NCBI RefSeq assembly: GCF_036588685.1
Contig: NW_026963310.1
Location: 2,914,001 to 2,978,000, forward strand
From: Mytilus trossulus
Lineage: Eukaryota; Mollusca; Bivalvia; Mytilida; Mytilidae
Length of the DNA stretch: 64,000 nt
Direction: 5' to 3'
In this document: positions 45,149-55,979 of the stretch, one piece after another
Numbering within the stretch: the first letter of the stretch is position 1
How the letters are laid out: each line of letters opens with the position of its first letter
The notes under the pieces: model-generated
The model's input: only the letters and a program-made list of their open reading frames with translations
The model's database searches: none
Told to the model about the DNA's origin: nothing
Position numbers and translations under genes: made by a program

Positions 45149-46229
45149 TACGGAAGCGTATTAGCGCCACACATTATTTTTTTCTTCCTATGTTTGTGTT
45201 AAAATGCAAACCTTTGCGTTATAACGCAAACCTTTTTGCGTTACAACGCAAACCTTTGTGTTATAACGCAAACATTTGTTTTATCTTATTTCTTATTTAA
45301 GATTCAAAGGAAACATGCAGTAGTTATTAATGGAGGGGGCTGTATATATTAAAATTAATCACCTTTGTTGTCATTGCAAAGTAAAATGCTTGCATAATTA
45401 GATCATATCGATGACTAATAATGAGCAAAATAATATAAGAAGGTGTGGTATGAGTGCCAATAAGAAAACTCTCCATCTAAGTCACTATTCGTAAAAGTAA
45501 ACCATCGAAGGCCGAATTACGGTCTTCAACACGGAGCATTTGCTCACACAAAACAACAAACTATAAAGGACCCCAAAAACGATATTCATGTTACTACCAG
45601 TATATATATTACAAAGAAAATTGAGTAAATTGAGGTTTATCATACCTAAGATATAAAGATTAACACTGCTAATATAGCTATAACCGAATATAAATATACT
45701 TCCAAAGTAAGCTCTCGTTTGAGAAATGTGTTAAGTAGGTTAGATTCCAACAAGCTACCCTTTGGCAATAAATGTATCAAATGAAGATGTTATATTAATA
45801 AAATTATGTTCTCTCTATTCACATTGCTACCCAAACATCTTAAAAATACTACATTGTATTGAAATGAAAATTCAATGACTTTCTATCAAAGAATCCTGAT
45901 CATATTCTGAGATTTTAAAAAATGTTTCCTTATTAATAATTCATTTTAAAGCAGAAAGATCATTTTGACATGGACAATTGTATGACATTATTTTTGATCT
46001 TTCAATTTAAATATGACTTTATTATTATTATAATGAGTTGGCCTTGTATGTATGTTTCTTTATTATCTTCTAGTAAATCACACCCAAAATGAATGACTGA
46101 CGGACATATATACACAACTTAATGAATAATTGAAATCAAAAGGTTTGCGTTATAACAAAGTTTGCGTTACAACGCAAACATAGGAAGAAAAATTAAAAAA
46201 AAAATGTGTGGCGCTAATACGCTTCCGTA
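45149..46229. mobile_element. 1.08-kb terminal-inverted-repeat element with GCGTTATAACGC boxes
   Basis: TACGGAAGCGTATTAGCGCC then ACACATT at the left is inverted at the right (AATGTGTGGCGCTAATACG, then CTTCCGTA). GATAAC flanks both sides (45143-45148, 46230-46235). Inside each end are palindromic boxes of the type TTTGCGTTATAACGCAAA, four on the left (45200-45275) and two on the right (46141-46178). A family A SINE is nested at about 45440-45590. There is no transposase, so it is non-autonomous. Confidence 0.75.
45440..45590 (+). repeat. SINE-like repeat, family A, nested
   Basis: AGAAGGTGTGGTATGAGTGC, AACTCTCCATCTAAGTCAC, AAAGTAAACCATCGAAGGCC and TACGGTCTTCAACACGGAGC. It has inserted into the 45149-46229 element. 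Confidence 0.7.
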
Positions 46230-46269
46230 GATAACAGCATTAGAAACGACTAAAACACGAAAAAAAACC

Positions 46270-46322
46270 ACAAGAGGACGTATTTTATTACAACAAAGTA
46301 GTTTATATAAATACGTCCTTGT
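46270..46322. repeat. Short inverted repeat
   Basis: ACAAGAGGACGTATTTTATT and AAATACGTCCTTGT form an imperfect hairpin of about 52 bp. Its nature is unclear; it may be a tiny MITE. Confidence 0.4.
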
Positions 46323-46729
46323 AAAATAGATTAGATTATTGATGTATGACGGATACTTGATACTATATTACACAACATAAAAACATGTAGATAAACCTGT
46401 TCCGAACTACTAGGTAGGTCAATATTAGATAACTATATGTTCGACTGGACATTTAAATGTTTGTTGTTCACTGTCATTTTATGAGTTTGTTAATAAATAA
46501 ATAACGTCATCACAAAGAATTCTAAAATTAGTTCGGAAAACCTACTGATAACAATATTCTGTCAGTTTGTATGGTAAGTTTTGTCTTTCTTTATAATTAT
46601 ATATCAAATATTCATATACACACAAAAATAAAACTTAGATTATACATGACAAACTGGATATTATCATTTCTGATGCATTTATTTGTGTGTTCTAAGTTGA
46701 TAGAACGTACAATGCATTCTTTCTTAAAC

Positions 46730-47126
46730 CAATAGACAACTTTCGAGTTCATCCGTCAACGGAAAAAACTCGTCAATTATACGCGCCTTTATCGCAGTCA
46801 TCTGTGCGTTTAGGGGCGTCGTCACTTCCTTACAAGGTTGAGCGAGTGGTTGGAAAATTATAATTCTATATTGTACGAATTATTCGGCAAATTGAATTCT
46901 AAAAATAGACAATCAACACTGCTGTCATTAGGGAATTGTCAGTAAGTACCTACAGAGCAACCATTATTTCTAGTTTATCCTGCACAAAAACGATCACTAA
47001 GACGCTTGATGAACGTAAATAGTGCAGGGATACAGGCGAGCCCCTCTATCTGGTAAATGACGTCATAAAGGCGTGCATAATTGACGAGTTTTTGCCGGTG
47101 ACGGATGAACTCGAAAGTGGTCTATT
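46730..47126. mobile_element. MITE with ~58-bp terminal inverted repeats
   Basis: The left arm, CAATAGACAACTTTCGAGTT, then CATCCGTCAACGG, AAACTCGTCAATTAT and CGCCTTTAT, returns inverted at 47066-47126 with few mismatches. The interior of about 280 bp is non-coding. A separate single end lies at 47403-47470. Confidence 0.8.
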
Positions 47127-47274
47127 GAAAAAAGTTATAAATAAATTTCATGTTAATTCCATGTAATCATATTTCAAACCGAAACCGAAAGAAAAACATA
47201 CAATGTAGGACTATTTTCAATTTAATATGTATAAATCGGTCTTCGCCATTCGCTCAGGCCATTCGTGTAAATGT

Positions 47275-47400
47275 GACAGGACGAAAGTGGCGTATTTGCA
47301 TGTCCCAAATCAGGAGCCTGTAATTCAGGGGTTGTTGTTTGTTTATGTGTTTCATATATAATTTAGTTGTTCATTCATTTTTTTAAAATGATTAATTCCG
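47275..47400 (-). repeat. SINE-like repeat, family A, 3' fragment
   Basis: TTGCATGTCCCAAATCAGG, AGCCTGTAATTCAGGGGTTG and TTGTTTGTTTATGTGTTTC are the inverse of the family A 3' part. Confidence 0.55.
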
Positions 47401-47402
47401 TT

Positions 47403-47470
47403 TCTCGTTTGAATACACCACTTTCGAGTTCATCCGTCACCGGAAAAAAAAACTCGTCAATTAGGTGCGC
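47403..47470 (+). mobile_element. Solo end of the 46730-type MITE
   Basis: CACCACTTTCGAGTTCATCC, GTCACCGGAAAA and AACTCGTCAATTAGG, then GCGCCTTTGT match one terminal repeat of the element at 46730. No second arm follows. Confidence 0.65.
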
Positions 47471-47479
47471 CTTTGTAAA

Positions 47480-47720
47480 ATCAAAAAAAATACTAAACTC
47501 AGAGGAAAATCAAAACGGAGAATCACATGGTAAAATCTAAATTTAATGACAAAACACATCAAAAACGAATGGACAACAACTGTCATAATACTGACTTGGT
47601 ACAGGCATTTCCAAATGTAGAAAATGGTGGATTAAACCTGGTTTTATAGCGCTAATACCTCTCACTTTGTACGACAGTTTCATAAAATTCTGTTATATTT
47701 ACATTGAACTCAACAGATAA
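47480..47720 (+). repeat. Dispersed repeat, family C
   Basis: AACTCAGAGGAAAATCAAAA, CGGAGAATCACATGG, AAACGAATGGACAACAACTG and TGGTGGATTAAACCTGG with ATAGCGCTAATACCTCTCAC share blocks with 13230-13560. Confidence 0.5.
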
Positions 47721-48264
47721 AATAAATAAAATAGTCAAAATATGGGTACAGCAGTCGTCATCGTGTTACAATTTTTAAAGAAACAGTTTCGCGTGTCTGA
47801 AAATTTATACGACATTTTTTTGTCGTTCAATGTTTATGCACATTCAACTTTAAAATTTCACATTGGTAATGTTAGCATACAGGGTTAGAAATAGTCCAAA
47901 AGTTCCATAGAATTTATAAGAATTCACATATAGTTCATTCCACTACGTTATTAGATAATTTTGACGTTTGTGGTTCCACGTACTTTCTAATTTATAATGG
48001 TAATATAACATAATGACATATAATAGAACAATAACATACTGACCGAATCTTTTAAAGTACAGAGTCACGTTATAAGAACCAACGAAACACAAAAAGTCGC
48101 AAATACAAAACACACAAGCAAAAATGTAAGATAATACAAACACTTTGACGGGATGTAAAAGTACCGAGCCACGTTAAATAAATATCACAGAAAACAATCA
48201 AACAGTAAAAGTAATATTTATAATAGAACAAAGACCAATAAAAACAACAATATAACACGTTATA

Positions 48265-48545
48265 ATAAAATTGAGAAAGGAAATGGTGAATATGTCAAAG
48301 CGACAACCACCCGACCATAGAGCAAACAACAGCCGAAGGCAACCAATGGGTCTTCAATGTAGCGAGAATTCCCGCACCCGTAGGTGTCCTTCAGCTGGCC
48401 CCTAAAATATGCATAATAGTACAGTGATAATGGACGTCATACTAAACTCCGAATTATACACAAGAAACTTAAATTTAAAATCATACAAGACTTACAAAGG
48501 CCAGAGGCTCATGACTTGGGACAGGCGCAAAAAAGACCATCCTGT
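48265..48545 (+). repeat. Dispersed repeat, family B, young copy
   Basis: AAAATTGAGAAAGGAAATGG, then TGAATATGTCAAAGCGACAA and AGCGAGAATTCCCGCACCCG are almost identical to the copy at 10861, with an extra AGAGCAAACA block. The high identity suggests recent activity. It ends against the GCTCACC element. Confidence 0.8.
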
Positions 48546-48550
48546 ATTGT

Positions 48551-50849
48551 TAGCTCACCTGGCCCGAAGGGCCAAGTGAGCTTTTCTCATCACTTGGCGT
48601 CCGTCGTCCGTCGTCGTCCGTCGTCGTCCGTCGTCGTCGTCGTCCGTCGTCGTTAACTTTTAAAAAAAATCTTCTCCTCTGAAACTACTGGGCCAAATCA
48701 AACCAAACTTAGCCACAATCATCATTGGGGTATCTAGTTTTAAAAATGTGTGGCGTGACCCGGTCAACCAACCAAGATGGCCGCCATGGCTAAAAATAGA
48801 ACATAGGGGTAAAATGCAGTTTTTGGCTTATAACTCAAAAACCAAAGCATTTAGAGCAAATCTGACATGGGGTAAAAATGTTTATCAGGTCAAGATCTAT
48901 CTGCCCTGAAATTTTCAGATGAATCGGTCAATCGGTTGTTGGGTTGCTGCCCCTGAATTGGTAATTTTGAAGAAATTTTGCTGTTTTTGGTTATTATCTT
49001 GAATATTATTATAGTTAGAGATAAACTGTAAACAGCAACAATGTTCAGCAAAGTAAGATCTACAAATAAGTCAACATGACCAAAATGGTCAGTTGACCCG
49101 TTTAGGAGTTATTGCCCTTTATAGTCAATTTTTAACCATTTTTCGTTAATCAAAGTAATCTTTTACAAAAATCTTCTCCTCTGAAACTACTTAGCCAAAT
49201 TAATCCAAACTTGGCCACAATCATCTTTGGGGTATCTAGTTTAAAAAATGTGTGGCGTGACCTGGTCAACCAACCAAGATGGCCGCCATGGCTAAAAATA
49301 GAACAAAGGGTAAAATGCAGTTTTTGGCTTATAACTCAAAAACCAAAGCATTTTGAGGAAATCTGACATGGGGGTTAAAATGTTTATCAGGTCAAGATCT
49401 ATCTGCCCTGAAATTTTCAGATGAATCCGTCAATCGGTTGTTGGGTTGCTGCCCCTGAATTGGTAATTTTGAAGAAATTTTGCTGTTTTTGGTTATTATC
49501 TTGAATATTATTATAGTTAGAGATAAACTGTAAACAGCAACAATGTTCAGCAAAGTAAGATCTACAAATAAGTCAACATGACCAAAATGGTCAGTTGACC
49601 CGTTTAGGAGTTATTGCCCTTTATAGTCAATTTTTAACCATTTTTCGTAAATTAAAGTAATCTTTTACAAAAATCTTCTCCTCTGAAACTACTTGGCCAA
49701 ATTAATCCAAACTTGGTCACAATCATCTTTGGGGTATCTAGTTTAAAAAATGTGTGGCGTGACCCGGTCAACTAACCAAGATGGCCGCCACCGCTAAAAA
49801 TAGAACATAGGGGTAAAATGCAGTTTTTGGCTTATAACTCAAAAACCAAAGCATTTTGAGGAAATCTGACATGGGATAAAAATGTTTATCAGGTCAAGAA
49901 CTATCTGCCCTGAAATTTTCAGATGAATCGGTCAATCGGTTGTTGGGTTGCTGCCCCTGAATTGGTAATTTTGAGGAAATTTTGCTGTTTTTGGTTATTA
50001 TCTTGAATATTATTATAGATAGAGATAAATTGTAAACAGCAATAATGTTCAGCAAAGTAAGATCTACAAATAAGTCAACATGACCAAAATGGTCAGTTGA
50101 CCCCTTTAGGAGTTATTGCCCTTTATAGTCAATCTTTAACCATTTTTCATAAATCTAAGTAATCTTTTACAAAATCTCCACTGAAACTACTAGGCCACAA
50201 TCATCTTTGGGGTATCTAGTTTGAAAAATGTGTCCGATGACCTGGCCATTCAACCAAGATGGCCGCCACGGCTAAAAATAGAACATAGGGGTAAAATGCA
50301 GTTTTTGGCTTATAACTATGAAACCAAAGCATCTAGAGCAAATCTGACAAGAAGTTAAATTGTTAATCAAGTCAATATCTATCTGCCCTGAATTTTTCAG
50401 ATGAATTGGACAACTGGTTGTTGGGTTGCTGCCCTCCAATTGGTAATTTTTAAAGAAATTTTGCCGTTTTTGGTTATCTTGAATACTATTATAGATAGCG
50501 ATAAACTGTAAACAGCAATAATGTTCAGCAAAGTAAGATCTACAAATAAGTCAACATGACCTAAATGGTCAATTGACCCCTTAAGGAGTTATTGCCCTTT
50601 ATAGTCAATTTTTAACAAATTTCATTAATTTGGTAAATATATGTAAATTTTTACCAAATATAGTTCTCTGTTACTAATGGGCAAAGTTCATGATAGATAT
50701 AATTGTAAGAAGCAAAATCGTTCAGTAAAGTAAGAACTTCAAACACATCACCATCACCAAAATACAATTTTGTCATGAATCCATTTGTGTCCTTTGTTTA
50801 ATATGCACATAGACCAAGGTGAGCGACACAGGCTCTTTAGAGCCTCTAG
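48551..50849 (+). mobile_element. GCTCACC-family element with four ~502-bp internal repeats
   Basis: The head hairpin is GCTCACCTGGCCC ... GGGCCAAGTGAGC (48553-48581), followed by a GTCC/GTC run (48597-48653). Four internal units start at about 48671, 49173, 49675 and 50176, each with CTCTGAAACTACT, AAGATGGCCGCCA, GGCTTATAACTC, GGTTGTTGGGTTGCTGCCC and GTTCAGCAAAGTAAGATC. The fourth is more divergent. The tail hairpin GGCTCTTTAGAGCC is followed by CTAG (50846-50849), which fits a Helitron-type CTRR end. Non-coding. Confidence 0.8.
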
Positions 50850-51095
50850 TTTGTGAAGTTAATACGGAAAATTTATCAACAATGTCTTGGTACCTTCAGA
50901 TGAACTTTTTTAGAAAAAAGACTAGACATTCTTTTACATACGTACCTCTGATTCATCAACTTTCTGCTCAGACACTGATGACGTTTTACAAAGTCTGACA
51001 CCTTAGTTGGCTTTATGTTTTTTTTTTTTTATTTAGGTGAAGGTCATTTCATCGTTTAATATTTGTTTTACCTAGGTGGCAAACATTGAAAGAAA

Positions 51096-52982
51096 ATGGA
51101 TAAACAACAGAAGCAGCGTACTTTTGAAAACGAAAAAAAGTGGAAACATTTTCTATCTAGTATCAAGAGAGTGCATAATTTTCAAACAAACAATGTATGT
51201 TTAAATTCTAAAATTAATACAAAATGTCTGGCAAATGAATTTGCGAACAAGTTGTTAAAGAAGAAAGGCGGATTTATTGAGATTAGTGGAAGTAAAAATA
51301 CAATGGAAGCGTATGAACATTTTAATGTTAAAGAATCCAAAACCCAACCACACAATATGGATTTTAACGACAGAGATCAGGTGGGCATGTCACGGGCAGA
51401 CACATGGCCAAAAGAAAGATCTAAATATATAGAACCATATAATATTTCTGATACTGATTCTGCCTGCCGCAAGCTTAGTTTCGAAACAACGAACACAATA
51501 GTTTGTGAGTCGTCCGACGAAGAAATGAGTCCGAGTATTTTAAAACCAATTCCTTCGGAAAAGTTCGGTTACCATTGGAAATCACAGCCTCGGTTTGATA
51601 TTCTAAATGAAATAGATTTGAGTCCAAGTAAAAAAATCAAATTTGAAAAGGAACTATTCGCAGATAAAACTATGGAGAGCCGAACAGAACAAGCAACAGG
51701 AAGTTCAAAAGAGGTTCATGAAAAATACGAGCAAGAGAAGGAAGCAACTAAATTAGACAATAACGAACCTGGCACAATATCGATGTCTCAAGACAATGTG
51801 TCGAGCCATGTGGGAAATGTCAAAATTAATCGGAAAATAGATATCGTTACAAATCCAACATCAATGAAATCAGATATTGATAATTCATACAGGGATACAG
51901 TCCGGAGAATCGAAAAGTCAACAGACTTTTCGGAAGCTTTGGGAGATGGGGGGATGGATGGCTCAGCAGAACCAGGAGCAGATACAGTGATAGCGGTGCA
52001 GGTAGAAAACAGAAAAGGGACGACAAAAAATAAGGTCGACAATAGGCCTGTCACACTACAAGTGTCAGCAGACGATATTTGCCATATTAAGGCAAATTTT
52101 GAAATTAATCGTTTACGAGATCGAAATGAAAATATTCCAAAGTCAAAAAAATCTGACATTGATAAACCATACAGTAAATGGACTATACCAAATATTGCAG
52201 AATACTTTGATTTTGATAAATCAGTTCGAAAAATTGAAATGCCGACATATTTTGCCATTGGTGCTGAAAAGGTGTCAGAAAATATTCAATTAGAATTATT
52301 TCAAAAACTTCAAGTTTTTAAGTCTGTGCAAAAACACAAAAGCAAGCAAAATAATGATAAGGAAAGTATTTCACATTTAAAGTCTCTCACGGTAACAGAA
52401 TGCGGAAGTAGGCTGGTATTAGACGCGTTACTTATTCCACTGTGTGCATCGTTAGGCTTAAACATCGAGGTAGATAAAAATATAAATTGCAATTTTCTCC
52501 CGAACTGCAGATTTGATTATTGCATAGCTAAAGATGATAAACTAATTGGATGTGTGGAAACAAAAAGTATCAAAAGTTTGAACGACAGCGCCGTTGCGCA
52601 GGCTTTGCTGCAATTGGTAATCTTGCAGACGAATTTATTACGAGTTGATGACCCCTTGACCGCCAAATGTCCATTATTTGCTGTTGTTACTGATGGACAT
52701 AGATTTGTTTATATTCAACTGCAGGAGTCTGTATTCAAATTTGAACACGAAGGAGAAAAGGTTAAAGTTCGCGAAATCGCACATGAAGACGATGTTAAGT
52801 GCATTTTAGAACAAATCGGTTACCTAATGAATGAAGCAACCGCTGCACTATTAAAAGGCAATAACTTGGGTTCTTGTACAGTGATAGAGACAAACTCAAC
52901 GAGTTCAAATAATTTAGTGCCAAATGTAATTAATTTAGATGATCAGAAAAGTGAGAACCCGCATATAATTGTCATTGACTGA
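51096..52982 (+). CDS. Unrecognised 628-aa protein with PD-(D/E)XK nuclease-like domain
   Basis: One intact frame runs from ATG 51096 to TGA at 52980-52982, with no intron and AATAAA 13 bp beyond the stop (52995-53000). Two acceptor-like sites (ATTTAG near 51035, TACCTAG near 51075) suggest a 5' untranslated exon upstream. Residues 1 to about 420 are mostly hydrophilic and low in predicted structure, with a basic SPSKKIKFEK (176-185) that may be a nuclear signal. Residues about 430-590 look globular: E435 (VTECGSR), D474 (CRFDYCIAKD), E488-T-K490 (GCVETKS) and Q502 (AVAQALLQL) match the E/D/ExK/Q layout of PD-(D/E)XK nucleases. The tail has VINLDD (611-616) and HIIVID (623-628), which resemble SUMO-interaction motifs. 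It could be a nuclear nuclease or a domesticated element or effector-type protein; I cannot name it. Confidence 0.8.
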   Translation: MDKQQKQRTFENEKKWKHFLSSIKRVHNFQTNNVCLNSKINTKCLANEFANKLLKKKGGFIEISGSKNTMEAYEHFNVKESKTQPHNMDFNDRDQVGMSRADTWPKERSKYIEPYNISDTDSACRKLSFETTNTIVCESSDEEMSPSILKPIPSEKFGYHWKSQPRFDILNEIDLSPSKKIKFEKELFADKTMESRTEQATGSSKEVHEKYEQEKEATKLDNNEPGTISMSQDNVSSHVGNVKINRKIDIVTNPTSMKSDIDNSYRDTVRRIEKSTDFSEALGDGGMDGSAEPGADTVIAVQVENRKGTTKNKVDNRPVTLQVSADDICHIKANFEINRLRDRNENIPKSKKSDIDKPYSKWTIPNIAEYFDFDKSVRKIEMPTYFAIGAEKVSENIQLELFQKLQVFKSVQKHKSKQNNDKESISHLKSLTVTECGSRLVLDALLIPLCASLGLNIEVDKNINCNFLPNCRFDYCIAKDDKLIGCVETKSIKSLNDSAVAQALLQLVILQTNLLRVDDPLTAKCPLFAVVTDGHRFVYIQLQESVFKFEHEGEKVKVREIAHEDDVKCILEQIGYLMNEATAALLKGNNLGSCTVIETNSTSSNNLVPNVINLDDQKSENPHIIVID

Positions 52983-52994
52983 GCCATGCGGATA

Positions 52995-53000
52995 AATAAA
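52995..53000 (+). terminator. Polyadenylation signal of the 628-aa gene
   Basis: AATAAA lies 13 bases after the stop codon at 52982. It is close, but within the range of short 3' untranslated regions. Confidence 0.5.
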
Positions 53001-53082
53001 TTGAACATTAAATCATGTAATCGAAGTATAAACTCGTGTTTGAGCTTTTCATTTTGTCATTTGATCAATCTACTGACAGTAC

Positions 53083-53287
53083 TGTAAATTCAGAAATTAT
53101 TGCGTGCATTCATTATTGCGAATTAGTCATTTTAGACTTAAACGCGATTTTGATTTTAACGATTTGGGGGCAAATCCTGCTTAATTCACATTTAAACTAA
53201 TCTAAAATACCAGTTTTAATTATTGCGTTTACAACTCGTCTCAATTTTTGCAACAATAAATACCTCGCATTAATTGCTGAATTTACA
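53083..53287. mobile_element. MITE with TGTAAATTCAG ends
   Basis: TGTAAATTCAGAAATTATTG, then CGTGC at the left is inverted at the right as GCATTAATTGCTGAATTTACA. The 205-bp interior has further inverted ATTATTGCG / CGCAATAAT-like blocks. No target duplication of usable length. It sits about 100 bp after the 628-aa gene. Confidence 0.6.
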
Positions 53288-53289
53288 AC

Positions 53290-54370
53290 TAAAATATAGA
53301 TCTCTGATTTCGTTATATTACATATGAGTAGTATAATGAAATCAAAAATCTATATTTTAATAAGATTGTCATTTGATTAGAGACTTTCCGTTTTGAATTT
53401 TCCTCGGTGCTCAGTATTTTTGTTATTTTTCTTTTCACTGATACTAGTTTTTCAATTATCGAAAGTGAAACAATCTTGTCTCGTGTTCTTATTATGTTGG
53501 AATTTTCGATTTGATCCGATTTGCCTCCTATTTTTAGTATCAAGTTTAAGCCACTACATATTGATCGAGTTTTCGTTGGCATTTTAAAATTCCAAGAGAA
53601 AAAAGGACTTCAATCGAAACTCAAATCATTTAATATTTACAAGAATAAAACTTTGAGTAGACTAATAAATGGAAACATAGAAATATAAGGGTTCCGGGTT
53701 TATTCAGCATACTGTAGAACTGACGACAGGAGATATATTTTGTGTTGTTGTAAACTTTTTAAAGATATGTTACCCCATGATGTTTGTTATTTGTTTATAT
53801 TTATCATATGTTATGTCTATTCTGTAATTAATCTCGATATAATGTATATGTCAATACAAATTTTATAAATAAAGAGGAAGTGTATTAAAATTCAAACGAA
53901 CTTACCACAATTACATAGTTTGTTATTATCTCCCATTTCAACGTAATAAGTACTTTACAAACGATAGCTCGATAGTTGATTTGATATGCAGAATATATTT
54001 TAAATAATACAATTATTGATACGCATTGAACATTTATAATAAGCAGTGTGTTGTATTGTATTTGTGCACCAAAGACAATTGATATGTAATGTACACAAAG
54101 CTATCATAATAGTTCATCATATAAGACAAGGTTACGAAGTACAGTTTTGGAAATTTAAGAATTCATGATTTAAAGTGTTTGGAATTCGCAAACATGATAG
54201 ACATTGCATATTATTTTCTTTGGTGACCTCAGGTACCCTTGTAATGAATAGTAGATATTAATCTAGTGTATATAATTCTACTGTGATGGTATACCCTAGA
54301 TTAGTAACTTTTAAATGTATTTCCCTATACACTATCCACTAGATTTTAAATGATTTTATTCATTAATCAC
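53290..54370. other. Intergenic between convergent genes, no feature seen
   Basis: AT-rich sequence between the plus-strand 628-aa gene and the minus-strand SRCR exons. The minus frame 53313-53582 has no family features and no convincing splice acceptor, so I do not call it. Confidence 0.5.
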
Positions 54371-54375
54371 TATAC

Positions 54376-54554
54376 CTGGACTTTTAATGTTGTTGCAAAG
54401 AACCCCAACATCTTCCGAGTGCTCACAGTTTTCTACTCCCCAACCTGCATGTGAACAATACTTTAATTTACTTTCACTTCCCGTGCACTTCATGTCATCA
54501 AGCCATGTTGTACCGCTGCCGTCATCTACTGCATTTCCTAATGAAATTCCATTG
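54376..54554 (-). CDS. SRCR domain, second-half exon
   Basis: The acceptor is TTTAATAG and the donor GTATAG; the exon is 179 nt. One base completes a serine codon from the previous exon, and one spare base ends it. It encodes NGISLGNAVDDGSGTTWLDD, then MKCTGSESKLKYC, SHAGWGVENC and EHSEDVGVLCNN. This is the C-terminal half of a scavenger receptor cysteine-rich domain, with GSG.TWLDD..C.G.E..L..C....WG..NC.H.EDVGV.C. Four cysteines here plus two in the previous exon make six, and the two-exon layout fits group A. The intron phases (1-1 around the pair) are those of shuffled extracellular modules. Confidence 0.9.
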
Positions 54555-55282
54555 CTATTAAATATAAAAATGTATATAATGTAAAATTGATGTAAACTGT
54601 ATATGGCAGAAATGGTTTTGATCCACCTTAACTATTGAGAAGTAGATGTAGTGAAATAAGGTCTTTCTCAGTCAAAAATGATACGAATCATACATGTACC
54701 ATTATTTTATTTTAGATATTATTGTATTCCTTAAACGTTTAATACGATGCTACACACTATTGATGGAATGACATATATTGTCAGTTTTACGGCAAGAGTA
54801 AAAAGCAACAACGTCGTGCAAAGTGGGATATTTCTTATTTTTTTGTTATTTGTGAATGTTTCTTCTAATGACTTTAAAACTATAGATAGTGTATATATTG
54901 GTGATTATTTTTCTTAATAAAAGCGAGAAAAGGTAAAATTAAAATCAAAACGTACGTAAAGAGAGAAACAATTTAAATACTATCAAAAGTGAATGAATGC
55001 AATATATTACCTATGACACGAACTTCTTGCGTTGACAGTTTATAATAGAATTACCATGTTTTAAGAAAGATGAAATGATAACTACAGACATATTAAATTT
55101 CAAATTTTGTTAACTTGAACAATGAACCACGTATCTTCTTTAAAATATTAAGTATATTTTTCCTTGACAATCTACATGATTTCCTTTTCAAACTAATATC
55201 ATTTTCTTTTTACAAGAATGATATGCTTGATATAACCGCGTATCATGTATACAACTAAGTGAAAACATTTGCGGATTATTTA

Positions 55283-55459
<177 letters not shown>

Positions 55460-55884
55460 TTAGTTTAACGAATTCCTTTAATTTGAAGTCCGTGAAAACT
55501 TGTGTCACTTTTTTATGTTTACATTTAAAACTAAAACTGGCTTTACAGTTAGATTGATAGGCAATTTTAATATTCATCATCATTTCATGATAATTGAAAA
55601 ACAATGCTGTTTTTTTCTTTTATCTCTTTCAAACCTAGATGTCTTTCTATTTAAACACCATTCATTCGATACAAATAATTAACGTCAGCGTTGGAAACGC
55701 TTTGTACTGAACAATGCACACTACACCAATGAACAATGAAGGTTTACAACGTTAAAATAGATATTTGTAAAACCAAACTATATTGAAGTATGTAACGAAT
55801 AATATGTCCCCTTCCGGATGATTATGACTAATCTGTACATACCAATAACTCATAGTCAATCAGAACCATCCATTGATTACTGCT

Positions 55885-55978
55885 GAAATTCGTGTATAAC
55901 TTGTTGTTAATTTCTGTGTCACGTTGGTCTCTAGTGGAGAGTTGTTGCATAAGCAATCATACCACATTTTCTTTTTTA
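55885..55978 (-). repeat. SINE-like repeat, family A, 5' part
   Basis: TTGTTAATTTCTGTGTCACG, then TTGGTCTCTAGTGGAGAGTT and AAGCAATCATACCACATTTT are the inverse of the family A head. Confidence 0.7.
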
Positions 55979-55979
55979 T

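Noticed and set aside
51788-52258. 156-codon minus-strand frame
   Set aside because: It is antisense to the 628-codon gene and explained by that gene's codon use.
53313-53582. 89-codon minus-strand frame near the SRCR exons
   Set aside because: No domain and no splice acceptor ahead of it; composition resembles the AT-rich background.
54980-55030. Possible extra exon between the two SRCR halves (TQEVRVIG before GTAATA)
   Set aside because: The flanking exons already join in frame into a complete SRCR domain, so an inserted exon would break it.
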